NCBI RefSeq assembly: GCF_001540865.1
Contig: NC_033635.1
Coordinates: 7,031,327 to 7,095,326 of the forward strand
Length of the DNA stretch: 64,000 bases
Origin: Ananas comosus
Taxonomy: Eukaryota > Streptophyta > Magnoliopsida > Poales > Bromeliaceae
Reading direction: 5' to 3'
Shown here: piece by piece, positions 1 to 11,429 of the stretch
Layout of the letters: each line of letters begins with the position of its first letter
How positions within the stretch are numbered: position 1 is the stretch's first letter
Made by a program: the position numbers and the translations under genes
The notes under the pieces: model-generated
The model's input: the letters and a program-made list of their open reading frames with translations, nothing else
Told to the model about the DNA's origin: nothing
Databases searched by the model: none

Positions 1-249
1 GAGAGGTTAAGTCCGTGGAGTCGGTAATCACCTTGTAATCTTTTCTCTTAGTGAATTGTTTTTTCGCGTGTTGGTCCCGTGGGTTTTTCTCCAAGTTGGA
101 GTTTTCCCACGTAAATCTCGGTTTGCTTTTTATTTTCCGCATTTATTTTTATTGCATCGAGAATTGTGGTTTTTGGCCGTTCACCTATTCACCCCCCTCT
201 AGGTGATAGATACAATCTAGATAGATCCTTGGGCTCCTCAAAACTTACA
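1..249 (+). repeat. 3' part of a copia-type 5' LTR, cut by the window start
   Basis: The segment ends in TTACA just before a primer-binding site at 252-263, which is where a plant LTR should end. Only the last 249 bases are in the window, so LTR length and target-site duplication cannot be judged. The assignment rests on position relative to the primer site and the gag ORF that follows. Confidence 0.7.
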
Positions 250-251
250 AT

Positions 252-263
252 TGGTATCAGAGC
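252..263 (+). other. Primer-binding site (initiator tRNA-Met type)
   Basis: TGGTATCAGAGC matches the complement of the 3' end of plant initiator tRNA-Met, the usual primer for copia and gypsy reverse transcription. It lies two bases after the LTR end and 24 bases before the gag start codon. Confidence 0.85.
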
Positions 264-287
264 GGGATCTAGATATATTGTTATCTA

Positions 288-2321
288 ATGGCCGAAGGTG
301 GTAACATTAATCGACCTCCGCTCTTCGACGGCACGAATTATGCCTATTGGAAAGTTCGCATGAGAGCTTTTCTAATCGCAATCGATGAGCGGGTATGGAA
401 AGCCATTGAATTCGGATGGAAACATCCTACCGAAGTTATCGATGGTGCTACCGTCCCGAAACCACGAAACAAGTGGACTAAAGATGAAAACGAGCCATCT
501 TCGTTTAATGGTAAAGGAATTAATGCTTTATTCAACGCTTTATCACAAACGGAGTTTACTCGGGTTTCGGCATGCGAAACGGCAAAAGAAATTTGGGATA
601 CTCTACAAGTTACGCATGAAGGAACAAGCTTAGTAAAGGTCCAAAAATTGCAAATGCTCACTAGCAAGTTTGATTCAATCTCTATGGACGAAAATGAGAC
701 CTTTACCGAGTACTATACACGTCTACAAGATGTTGTGAATACATGTGCTAATTTGGGAGAGAAAATTCCGGATTCAAAGGTTGTTAGGAAAATCCTTCGA
801 ACTCTTCCGGAACGCTTTGGGGCAAAGGTCGCCGCGATTGAAACGGTCAAGCATCCGGACGAGATGAAAGTAGAAGAATTAGTAGGAGCTTTACAAACGT
901 ATGAAATGACTTTTCCTACTAATCAATCTTCTTCCAAGTCTTCTTCTAAAAGCACAGGTGTTGCATTGAAATCTACAAAGGAGAAGGACGAAGACTCGAG
1001 TTCCGACGACGACTTATCAATTGCGGATTTTGAACAACAATTGGCGCTTCTCACGAAGAAGTTTCGTCGAAATTTCCGGAACAAGAATAGATTGGCCAAG
1101 GCTTCATCGTCCAAGCGACAATCTTTTTCTAAATCTTCTACATCTAAAGAGAAGAAGCATGCAAAGGCTTTGAAAGAAAAAGATGTATTTGAAGGCGAGA
1201 TTCAATGCTTCAAGTGCAAAGGCTACGGCCACATTGCGACGGATTGTCCTTCAAAGAAGACGTATAGACAAAAGGCTATGCAAGCAAAGACGTGGGATGA
1301 TTCAACATCAAGTGAATCATCGTCAAGTGACGAAGAAAAGAATGATCAAATTGCTCTATTTGCTAATACTCCCTCGTCGAATGTTGTGTGTTTATCCTCT
1401 ATTGCTACTAACTCCAATATTTCTCTTTCTTCACATGATTCATCGAGCAACAATGGCGAAAGTGAAGAGGAATCAAACGACGACGACATAGCGGAAGCGT
1501 ACAATCAACTTCTCATTGAATCTAAGAAGATGGCTAAACTCAACAAGAAGTTGAGACGTCGTTTGTTGGAACTTGAGGAGGAGAACAACAACGTAAAGAG
1601 TTTGAATAAGGCTCTTGAGGAGGAAAACAACAACATGAAGACTTTGATTAAAGCTCTCGAGGAGGAAAGAGAATCAAATTTGAAAAATAATTCAATCCTC
1701 CAAGAGAAGCTAGATGAAGCGGAATCAACGATCAAATCTTCTAACGACAAGATTGGATTTTTGGAGCATCAATTTCATGAATCGCACAAGTCCAATCAAG
1801 TCTTGACCGATCAAGTTCGTCAACTCCAATCCGATCTTCAACAATTTTCTTCGGGATCAAAGAAATTGGACAAAATGCTTGGATTGGGTCAAACTAGCAA
1901 ATTGGGCCTTGGATATGAACGGACATATGTTGAGAAGGATCAAACGGCAACATCTAAAGTCTCATCAACTTTAAAAGGCAAAGTGTGTCATCGATGTGGA
2001 GTTAAAGGTCACATCAAAAGGAATTGCCCGGTGAAAGATAAGAAGAATAATTCGGCAACTTCTAAAGCTCAATCGACATCATCTACAACTCGAGTATCTC
2101 AAAAGAACCGGTTTTCTAGCGCACAACGTCAACGTCAAGTTTCTGCAAATCAGATGTCTAAACCTAAAGGAAAAATTCAACCAAAGCCTCAACCGAAGAA
2201 ACCACCAACGGTTGATCAAAAGTCTAAACAAACAGCACCTAACGTCGACAAGCCGAGAAAACCAACGATCCGACAAGTTTGGATCCGGAAAGGTGATATC
2301 TTTCCTTGCTCCTCGTCTTAG
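288..2321 (+). CDS. Copia-type GAG protein with two zinc knuckles and a coiled coil (677 aa)
   Basis: This is an intact retrotransposon capsid/nucleocapsid protein. The first ~230 residues match the copia gag family (UBN2/DUF4219-like: FDGTNYAYWKVRM near the start, then helical capsid segments). A CCHC zinc knuckle lies at C307/C310/H315/C320 and a second at C567/C570/H575/C580. Between them are Ser/Asp/Glu-rich linkers and a heptad-rich coiled coil at about residues 400-510 that includes imperfect LEEENNN-type repeats. The C-terminus is Lys/Gln/Pro-rich and basic, as expected for RNA binding. The ATG at 288 is the first after the primer site. No protease, integrase or reverse transcriptase follows within 1.2 kb, so any mobility would need enzymes in trans. 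Copia gag usually carries one knuckle, so two that are 247 residues apart is odd. The 677-codon ORF is uninterrupted, which suggests recent activity or selection. Confidence 0.85.
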   Translation: MAEGGNINRPPLFDGTNYAYWKVRMRAFLIAIDERVWKAIEFGWKHPTEVIDGATVPKPRNKWTKDENEPSSFNGKGINALFNALSQTEFTRVSACETAKEIWDTLQVTHEGTSLVKVQKLQMLTSKFDSISMDENETFTEYYTRLQDVVNTCANLGEKIPDSKVVRKILRTLPERFGAKVAAIETVKHPDEMKVEELVGALQTYEMTFPTNQSSSKSSSKSTGVALKSTKEKDEDSSSDDDLSIADFEQQLALLTKKFRRNFRNKNRLAKASSSKRQSFSKSSTSKEKKHAKALKEKDVFEGEIQCFKCKGYGHIATDCPSKKTYRQKAMQAKTWDDSTSSESSSSDEEKNDQIALFANTPSSNVVCLSSIATNSNISLSSHDSSSNNGESEEESNDDDIAEAYNQLLIESKKMAKLNKKLRRRLLELEEENNNVKSLNKALEEENNNMKTLIKALEEERESNLKNNSILQEKLDEAESTIKSSNDKIGFLEHQFHESHKSNQVLTDQVRQLQSDLQQFSSGSKKLDKMLGLGQTSKLGLGYERTYVEKDQTATSKVSSTLKGKVCHRCGVKGHIKRNCPVKDKKNNSATSKAQSTSSTTRVSQKNRFSSAQRQRQVSANQMSKPKGKIQPKPQPKKPPTVDQKSKQTAPNVDKPRKPTIRQVWIRKGDIFPCSSS

Positions 2322-3525
2322 TCATTTTGATCTTTAGTGTAATGCTTTGATAGGTGCTTGTTGCTTAATTTTATTCATTGCATTATATGTTTACATGATT
2401 TTTGGTGCTTTGAATTTTGTTTTGTTAAAAATCATTTTGAGGAAAGGTATTTGGGAATTCAAATTTTTGAGAAAGGAGATGATTGAGAATCATTATTTTG
2501 AGAAGAGAAATTTCTTTAATGTTGCGTAAACGATATTTAACTTCACAATCATATTAAGTTAAATTCATATTAATTATCGTTTTTACTCCACTTTTTATTA
2601 TTTTGACGATAAATTAATATATGATTTCTTAATGCATAAATTCATCAAAATTTTGAAATCAAATTTGATTTTTTGATGATTAATTCATCTTGGTTGTGAG
2701 TGTTGGATATGATGAATGGATATTCTCTAATTGACTAAAATTCGTCAAAATTATTTTCAATTGTGAGATTGCCTAATTAAGGGGGAGTTTTAAATTTAAA
2801 AAGGAGGAGAAAAAGAAACTCCTATGTTTAAAAGATGTGGAAAGAGTTACATCCAAAAGGAGTGTGAAAACTACCACCACATGTAGGAAAGAGCTACCAC
2901 CCCAGTCGTCCGGCAAGTGTGTGAAGCTACCACATGAAGATTAAATTGGATTAGCCGAAAAAAAAAGGTTGAAAAAAAAATGAATATTCTAGAGTTTTTC
3001 GGAGTAATAAGGTGTTAGTTTGAAAAAGATGGCTCCAAAGAGCGCACCCCGGTAATCATATTTGTAAATTCGTCTATATGAAACATGTTTAAAACAAATT
3101 GGTGTTCCAATTTATTGAATTTCGATAAAATTATTTTATGCAACTTACATCTGAATGGTTTTGAATATAATGCATTTTGATAATGAAACTTTGATGGTTT
3201 GATGATTTTGAAAATTTTAATATAAAATTAATTTCATTATAAATGATTTTGAGTAAAATCTTTAATTATGAAATTTAATTAAATGATGGATTTTTAAATC
3301 AATTTTCGAATCTGGCAAAGTTACTGGTACAAAATCCGCGGACGCGGTATGAAATCACTGTACCGCGGAATATAACCGTTAACAGAGATTAATTGCTCAA
3401 CTCTAAATCTAAACCAAATTTCGGCTCTTTCTCTCTCTAAAATTTCTGGCTTCTCTCCAGATTCGCACGTTCGCCCAAATCTGTGAGTTTTTCATTTGGA
3501 TATAATCGTTTCATCGCAGTTCATG
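2322..3525 (+). mobile_element. 3' untranslated part, polypurine tract and partial 3' LTR of the gag-only element
   Basis: No pol coding sequence is present. A purine run AAGGGGGAG at 2779-2786 is the likely polypurine tract, so a 3' LTR would start just after it, but I could not fix its TG start. The part beyond about 3300 has the look of an LTR interior: a C/T-rich stretch and GC-rich CCGCGG motifs. The right end of the element is lost in the N gap at 3526. Confidence 0.5.
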
Positions 3526-3625
3526 NNNNNNNNNNNNNNNNNNNNNNNNNNNNNNNNNNNNNNNNNNNNNNNNNNNNNNNNNNNNNNNNNNNNNNNNNNN
3601 NNNNNNNNNNNNNNNNNNNNNNNNN
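3526..3625. other. Assembly gap of 100 N
   Basis: Exactly 100 N, a standard placeholder for a scaffold gap of unknown size. Sequence on either side need not be adjacent in the genome. Confidence 0.99.
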
Positions 3626-5492
3626 CCATGGTTTGTGCGAACTAAATTGATTCGCCTTGGAACTTTGAACATTATGCAATGCATCTTGAAGGGTTAACCT
3701 CGTTGATTGTGAGAATGGTCATTTTACCTAAATTAGGTAATTATAGAAAGGTTGGAGCCTAAGTGGCTGATACTGTTAAATTGTAAGAACCCTCAAAGTG
3801 AAGGGTAGTTCTTGAGTAGTGGTTGTGCTATTCCTAAACAAGTCACAAATTGTGAACTTGATGAATAGAGAATGTTTTATGCCTAGGGCTTCATTTTGGT
3901 GAAGTAATTTCACTTGTGGTGAGATTAGATAAGCTATTCGACTATGTGTCGACTATGTGTCGAATATCGTGATTTCAATTAGAAAGACAATTAGTGGATG
4001 GATTAAGTCAAGATCTGATGATCTTTTGATCAGCCTTTAGTATTGGATGCATGTTATAGATTGAGTAGCAATCTGAGGAAGCTGCAGTCTTCTATGATAG
4101 AAAAAAAAAAAAAAGGTTATGAAGGATTTATCCCGTTGTTTGTTCGGTGAATCCTGCAAGGCAGATAATGACTGAACAGGAAGATGAATTAAAAGGATTG
4201 AGATGAGACTCTCCTAATGGAACTAAGCATCTTGGAATATTTAGAAAAAGATTACCTAGCTACTTGTTTCTTTCTCGTATGATTTTGGTTTATGAATATT
4301 GGAACTAAGCTTCATAATGATCATATCAGGGTGAACCCAGTATAATGGGAAGTAAATGATGATGCTCTAATTGTGGGCTAACGAAAGGCTTTGTTCAGAT
4401 TTCTTCCCTGCTTATGGAAAAATATGTAGAATAATAGCAATAGAGAACTTATGGGTAAAGTATAAACTAATTTCCCTTTATTGCCTAAATTGAGTTTGGG
4501 ACAATGAATACGTTGAGCATCATACTCTCAAAATAGTATCAAGAAAGTTTATCTGAATTGATCTACTTACAGGAGCAGATAGTGATGTCACAAGTGCTTT
4601 TGGTAGAAGCAAACTCCAACTTAAGCTTGCATAAAATGCTTTGAGTATATGAGGAAAATTTCCCAGTGATGAAATGGTCATGCTTTACTGGATGATTGGT
4701 GTAAAGGAAATAGCAAAGCTATAGAAACAACATTAATGGAATTTGTCTGAGAATATGCATGAACATGGAGCAACATCCATTAATGTGACTTTGTCGCCTA
4801 GTCTCTATCTTTAGAGAAAGGATAATCAATTTCAATTTGCTATCGAAAGGGTATTACCAGGGATTATCAAGCTAGTTATGATTGAAAGGTTGCTATATGA
4901 GAGAGATATGACTACGGGATGATGCAAGTTAATCATCGGTGTGATCATTTTGTAAAGCACAAGGTGTACATCAGAGGTAATCTAAGAAGCCGGTTAAAGA
5001 ATGGTTACGCAATCAAGACGGGACGAGTTGGGCTTCAGCCTCAACCTAATTGAGAATATAGGAAATGAATTCATCTTGGAATAGAATTGCACTGGGAGTG
5101 CAATCTTTTAAAGAGTTTTGACTTTTGAGAATCAGTGGATGATCGAGAATTCCACTGCTAATATATGATAATTCTTTGGAACTCAAGATAGGTACCAAAT
5201 GTAACTACTAAGCACTATTGAAAAAGGGTACCCTTGGAATTCTTCTTATCGAATGAATGATTAGACCCCTGCAGATGAGCATGATGAGAAGGGTTGGATT
5301 TTACGCTCGAATTATTGAAAAAGTTGAAATGGAATTCATGGATTCTATGGATGAAAGAAGAGCTTTTTATTGCGAGACAGTGATATGAACTCATAAATAA
5401 CGATGGAATGGATTTCCCATCCTTTTTAGATGATTTCGAATGAAGATTCAGTTCTAGTTTCGCGGACGAAACTTCTATTTAGGAGGGGTGAA
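3626..5492 (+). mobile_element. Worn-out internal region of a gypsy element (3' end)
   Basis: No ORF survives. The right border is recognisable: at 5458-5492 a TTTCGCGGACGAAACT segment followed by AGGAGGGGTGAA repeats the arrangement at the 3' end of the large gypsy element (51225-51260), where it is the pol tail, polypurine tract and LTR junction. The rest (3626-5450) is inferred to be decayed gypsy pol from position alone. An A-run lies at about 4102. Confidence 0.5.
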
Positions 5493-5830
5493 TGTAATAT
5501 ACTGAATCTGGGCCTATTGACAAGTTCAAGGGTTGGAATGGCCTTTGGACCTGATCTACGATGTTTGATAGACCTTAGAAGAGTTTTGACAAGTTACTGG
5601 AGTAAGAANCTCTTCGCCCTTTCCCCCCACCCTCCGAGGGCATTTTGGTCAATGTAGGCCCCTGTGCATGGTATACGCTTTTTTTTTATTCTAAGGCAAA
5701 CAGGATGGAGCCAGGCAATGTTGATGAGGCGAAGAGCTCTTCGTATGGTGGGATATTTGTAGGTATATACGGGTATATACGGTTTGGTATACGGATCTAC
5801 TACGGTCTATGCTGGGTGTATTCTTAGATT
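5493..5830 (+). repeat. Gypsy LTR start (partial)
   Basis: It begins TGTAATATACTG directly after a polypurine tract (AGGAGGGGTGA, 5481-5491), parallel to TGTAACACACTG at 51261. A single N at 5609 marks an uncertain base. The LTR 3' end was not found, so the right limit is approximate. Confidence 0.5.
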
Positions 5831-5854
5831 GCGTATGTTTAGGGGATGAGGGGT

Positions 5855-6680
5855 TTTTGAAGTGATCAAATGGGTACTCTCACCAAATTGGTTAAAAATG
5901 GCGTTTTTTTGGATTTTTGAAGTGGGTTTTTTGGATATGCCTGGTAGGTATTTGTTGTTTTTCCCGTGAGAAGTGATGAGGAATACTTGTTGCGCCATTG
6001 ACCATTTCTCTTACTTGGTTTCTTTTTTAAGGATTTAATGTATTTGGTTCAAATTTGCAGTCGCCAAATTGGTTAAAAATGGCGTATTTGGATTATTTGA
6101 AGTATGAGGAATTCTTGTTGCTCCAGAACCCATTTCTCTAATTTGTTTCCCTTTTGAGGCAATTAATGTGGTTGGTTTTTGAAACGATCAAATGGGTACT
6201 CACCATATTTCCTTTTGAGGATTTTTTTTTTTTTTTGGATTTTTGAGGTGGTTATGCTTGGTAGGTGTTTGTTTGTTTGCCTGTGAGATTATTTGTTCAT
6301 TTTACTTGCTGCTCCATTCTTTTGCTAACTTGTTTCTTCAATTTGGTTTCATATTTTGGGAATTAATGTGTTGGTCTTTGGAAATTATTAAATGGGTATT
6401 CACTAAAAGTAATTATATTTTGTGGAAACTTGGCATCATTATGTCTAAGTCTAAGTGATGAGGAATAGTTGTAGCCCCATGAATCCTTGTTCTAACCCAT
6501 TTCTCTGATTTGGGCTCATTTTTTTTGGAAATTAATGTGGTTGCGATGTAAAAATGATCAAATGGGTACTCATAAATTGGCTCAAATGGCATATTTTTAA
6601 GCTTTTGAGGTGGGTTTTTGGATATACTTAGTAGGTGATTGTTGTTTGCCTTTGAGATTATTTAGTAGATAAATGTGGCC
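5855..6680 (+). repeat. Diverged tandem repeat, units of about 170-200 bp
   Basis: A phrase of the type GATCAAATGGGTACTCACC, followed by AAATTGGTTAAAAATGGCG, then a 'gatatgc...ggtaggtgtttgtttgcc' stretch and a 'gatgaggaat...cccatttctct' stretch, recurs around 5861, 6061, 6187, 6386 and 6556. Copies differ by many substitutions and indels. No protein is encoded. It may be the decayed remains of a minisatellite or a multiply duplicated transposon piece. Confidence 0.6.
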
Positions 6681-9600
6681 TAATTTGCAAATGTTATTAT
6701 TATTGTGTGATTTTTGTGTGCATATTGTGTTGGCCTTCTTAGGTATGGCGCTTTTCATTCTTTTGTGAATGGCTAAAAGTTGTTGCTCATGAACATGACA
6801 AGGAGTTGCTTTTATGTATACTATTTCGCTTTTGATTGTTTGTGTCTTGAAACATGATTCATTGGTAGTTGTTTAGAATAATTAGTTATCTACTGTTAAC
6901 CAGAAGATCAAAGTGATTGGAAACAATTCAAGAGTAGTCTTAAACTCTCCTGCTGAGTATTCACAGTAGAGATTAGGTGTATCATGCCACTTGCATTGAC
7001 AGGAGAGATGGTGCAAGAGGTAAAGGAAGGGGATTAACCTATAAAAGGGGAAGTTGGCAATTGACCCGCAACCTCATGGAGTTGAGGGGCTTAGGATTGA
7101 CTCTGATACCATGTAAAGAAAGATCGATCTAATGAAATGTCCAAGAATAATCTTAACATTTCCTCGTTATTTGCTTGAACATCTGCCTTTTGCTCTTTAC
7201 CATTTTTCTTTTCCCCAGTTGCCGACCAAATTAGATTCTCAATTACCTTCTTCTTAATGAAATTGTATTTTACCTCTATATAAGTGGCATGATGTGAGTT
7301 GAATTATCTACTTTATTTCTAAATGAATTTAACTGCAACTAAATTGTAGCAATCTTATACTTAGAAGATAGTTTTACTCTCTTCCTGCTTAGATGGTAGC
7401 AGTTCTTGTCATTGATTTAATAAAGATTCAACGGGTTTAACATCTTAGAAGGATCTCATTGTGTTTCTTTTTCTACTTGAACCCTTTATGGCTTTCTGCT
7501 TCTAAATTGTCAAAGTTTGTCTTTTCAGTTAAAATGTTTTGGTTTTGGTTGAAACTAAGTGCAATCTCTGTGAGTCAGGAGCTTTGGAATCTTTTTATGA
7601 CATTGATAGTTTCCCTGTTTGAAAAATGGCAAGTTTTGCATATACAAGTCTAATATGAGCATAATTTTGGCCCGTTAATTTGATCCATCAGGGGAAATTT
7701 GTGTTCTTAAGATTAAATTCTTTATTTGTACTAGGGTTAAGGTTTGTATATTACTCGTTTTCATGTCCTTAAAAACATGCTTTAGTACGAGGTATTGCAA
7801 GTTCCTTCCTTCATTTTCTACTAAGTAACGTGCTTCTTTCATGCTGTAATAATAACTTATCTTCAATCAAAGTCATCCATGCTGTAGGTTTTTTACTACA
7901 AACTTGCAATTATATTTGGTCACATTGCATATTCAGCAATGTAACATCCTTTGAAGTGATTTAAATATGTCAATGTGGAAAAGACACATATGCCTTCTGC
8001 CTTTTGCTATGGACTCTTTTATGTTTCACATTCCTTGGAAAGACTTCAGGAGAAACAAAACACAAGCACAGAGGGGGAAAAAAAAAAGTAATCTTGGTTT
8101 TGTAGGTTGTCTTTATTTCTAGGGTTTGTTTTTTCCAACTGTTGGGACATTTTGGCTAAAAACTCACAACTTGAAACTAAAATTGAAACTCTATAGGTTC
8201 GTGTGACTTTGGAGCTAATTAATACTCCTTGTGGATGTTGGAAATTTGTGAGGAACCTTTTCTATGTTTAGAAGGTAATGAATGATATTGTACTTAACAA
8301 CCATTTGATTTCTATATAGCAATCTTTTCTTACGGTGTATAACTCTTTGATCATAGGCATTTGATGACAGGAGGAAGGAGATATAAGCAATATATTGATG
8401 TCCAGCATTGTCTGATATTTTGATTTTCTCATTCTGCGGAAAGTGCCCTTTCTTAACCTATTCTTTGCTTTCCGTCCTTACTGAATCCAAACACTCAGAC
8501 CAGAACTCGAGCCCTTTAAGTTTCTTTCCCTTCTTACATACTCTGTCTAGATTTTGTTTTTTTTCAATGCTTCAGTTTCTATCTCATAAATTCTCATTCA
8601 ATTATCTCTTACTGGTTATTTCTCCTCTTTCCCCGTTGTGACTCTTTCGGCATTCTCTCCTTTTCCTCATAAATGAAGATCTCGACCCAAAAAAAAAAGA
8701 AGAGATGTAATAAGTTATGCTTGGGTTAGTGCTTTTACTGTGTGTTGGTTACTGCTGAGTAGTTACATAACTACTAATGCAAGCCCATTCTATCAAATGA
8801 TGTTTCTTTCTTCTATCACTGCATGAATCATTGCGTGAGAAAATTGAGAAACATGTACAAAACAGTAAATTAAACATGTGCTAGTATTTATAACAAAAAA
8901 AGGCAATAAATGCATAGAATTAGGGTTTGGAATTATTATATGGTGTTCTTTTTGGTCTGCTGATGTTGAATTTATGGATTCCAACTTTAGTAACTTGTGT
9001 GTACTTTAGTTTTTGTGATTTTCTTATGCTCTTACATGTTTATTATTTCTCAATTTGTAATGAGTTGATTTAACTGTGTCTAAAATTTTGTAAGACAAGA
9101 TTGAGAACCTTTATAATTTCTTTGAATCCATGAACTATGAGAAATGTTTATTTTGTTGCAACCTATCTTGTAGATAAATAATTGAAATCGTTTAATTGTG
9201 AGTTAGTGATGCTTGATTTCCTGGATCTCATTGTTTTAAAGGTTGGCCAAATCGCGAAATGCATTGCTTAACCTGTGCCATTGAGAGTGATTGTTTATTG
9301 CTGCCCTAATTTAACTAATAAATCTTATTTTATCTTGCTTTGAGATATGAAAGGTGGGGAAATTAAACTGGGTATGGGCTGAAAGGAATTTGCGTGTTGT
9401 TTAAATTTGAAAATTTCTGTTATAATTCAATTGAATACTCAATAAGCTATATGGATTTTAAAATAGCCTCTGTTATTACTCTATTCTAGATGATTGTATA
9501 TAATTATTTGGTAATGGTAATTTCTCTTTGAAGTTATTTCCGAAATATGTCGCAAAAGGGTATGTTCATGAAGCTATTTTTGCTGAGTTTGAATCTTATG

Positions 9601-10688
9601 TTAGAAGCTTCAAATTTTCCAGCTTGTTTTTGTTAATTTTTGACTGTGGAATTGTTGCATGTTACCATTATTTGAGTTTCATCAACTAATTGTTTTCCTT
9701 TTAGTTATAAAGCTTGTTGTAGAACACCCTTATCCTACTATTAGAGCACATAAATGTTTTTGGCAATGATTTTTTCTTCTTGGTATTGTATATGTCATTG
9801 ATGTTGTGAATTTTAATGTGTTGCTCTTATGAAGTTGAATGTATTTATGCCCTTTATTTTTGAAGTAACTTAATTACTTCTTTTTTTTTTAAACTCTTAG
9901 ATAGAGCACTTGAAGTGACGATCGAGACCGTTAAATATGATGTACAGTTCTGAAACTATTTGAATATAAATTTGTGTTAATTTTTGACAATATTTATCTA
10001 GCAATTAAAGAGTCACAAAATTAATAATTTTAATGGCCGATGTAGCGCGATTGTTCTTGTAATGGTGTAGAAGAGGCCTCCATTTTATCTGCATCTTGTC
10101 AAAGTTCCTCATCTGCTGCCAAAAAAAACTGTCTCATTTGAAAAGGGCTTCTTGTCAAACAAACCCTTCCCTGGAGCAAGTATTTATTTTCTTTTTTCTC
10201 AAGCATCAGTTGCTTACTTGCTTGAGGGGAAAACCTAAAATAAAATAAAATAAAATAAAATGTCAAAGGAGAATCCAAATTCCTTGTCAACTAGAAACAA
10301 AAGAGAGAGAGAGAGAGAGAGTGGATAATTGGCTTTTTAAAGAGTAGTGAAAAAGATTAAAATGAAATTTAATTTTAGAATTTAAATTAATTATAATTTA
10401 AAAAGAATATAAGCCAATTCTTTGTCAATAAAAAAGCAAAAGAGAGAGTGAATAATTTTAAAGTTTCAATAATTTAGATCAAATTTAATAATGCTAATTA
10501 CCGATTCAGAAGTCTCATCGTCAAATATGACGGTGTGAAAGTAAAAGTCTCATTACTTTTAGTAGAATTTTACCTTTTACTCTTATATCGTATTTCTCAT
10601 CGTGATTCTAAATTCAAGCCCTAGTATCTAATAGCCATTAAAATGTAAATGTTGTTGCATTCGATTCTAAATCCAAACCTGAAACTAA
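6681..10688. other. AT-rich intergenic stretch, no gene seen
   Basis: I found no coding region with family resemblance here. At 7101-7111, CTCTGATACCA is the reverse complement of an LTR primer-binding site, hinting at a minus-strand retroelement remnant, but no LTR pair was identified. Simple repeats are AAAAT repeats at 10236-10261 and a GA run at 10301-10321. Confidence 0.5.
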
Positions 10689-11115
10689 GGGGCTGTTTGA
10701 TTGCATATAGTTATAATTGCACTGCAGTTATAATTATATATAAATTCAAATTCGGTGTTTAATTTGATGCATCTGAATTCAACTACTGTAGCTGGAATTG
10801 TATGAGAAGATTCAACTCTAATAGTTGAAGTTATGCTCAAATTGGAGAGAGTAATTTTGAACAAAAGATAAGTTTATATCTCTAATCACTTTTTAAATCG
10901 AAGATATCTTTTTCTATATTAAAAGAGTAATCTTACTATCACATATTAAATGATAAAATTTTACAAATACACTACTCAACTACATTGCAGCACTTTCTAC
11001 CGTGTCGATCCAAACATGATATATATATTTATGACTGCTATTTCTAGCTATATATTTCTAACTGCATGTATCTTCAACTATACTTATTTTTAATTATATT
11101 CAACTAATCAGCCCC
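10689..11115. mobile_element. MITE with GGGGCTG...CAGCCCC ends
   Basis: The left end reads GGGGCTGTTTGATTGCAT and the right end, reversed, GGGGCTGATTAGTTGAAT, giving imperfect terminal inverted repeats around an AT-rich, non-coding 427-bp body. The same family recurs in the first long intron of the RRM gene (58868-59316), where the order of internal motifs is also shared. The target duplication is not clear: TAA precedes the left end, AAG follows the right end. The family is probably hAT- or Harbinger-related. Confidence 0.65.
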
Positions 11116-11429
11116 AAGCGCTTGATTGATTAATTAAAAATGTAGAAAAAAAATTATTATTTAGAAAGTGAGCGATCACTTTTTGTTGTTTAGTTTGTCT
11201 AATAAGTGTTTAACAGATTTTTAAAATTTCTCGCTTCTTATGTTTGGTTGCTTATAAATTATTGGATAATAAAAATCAATTTTTATATGCTGATAACAAA
11301 TATTGCCTATATTAAATTTTATTCTGAAAACAACATGCGATGTGTGCGGATATGTGATGGGGTGTTGGGGTAGACAAAGAATATGGATAAGATGGAAAGG
11401 TGGAAAAAGTCCTTGTTATCCCTTTTTTT

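Noticed and set aside
5430..6458. Short frames of 60-75 codons
   Set aside because: They cross an LTR start and a decayed tandem repeat; no protein family resemblance.
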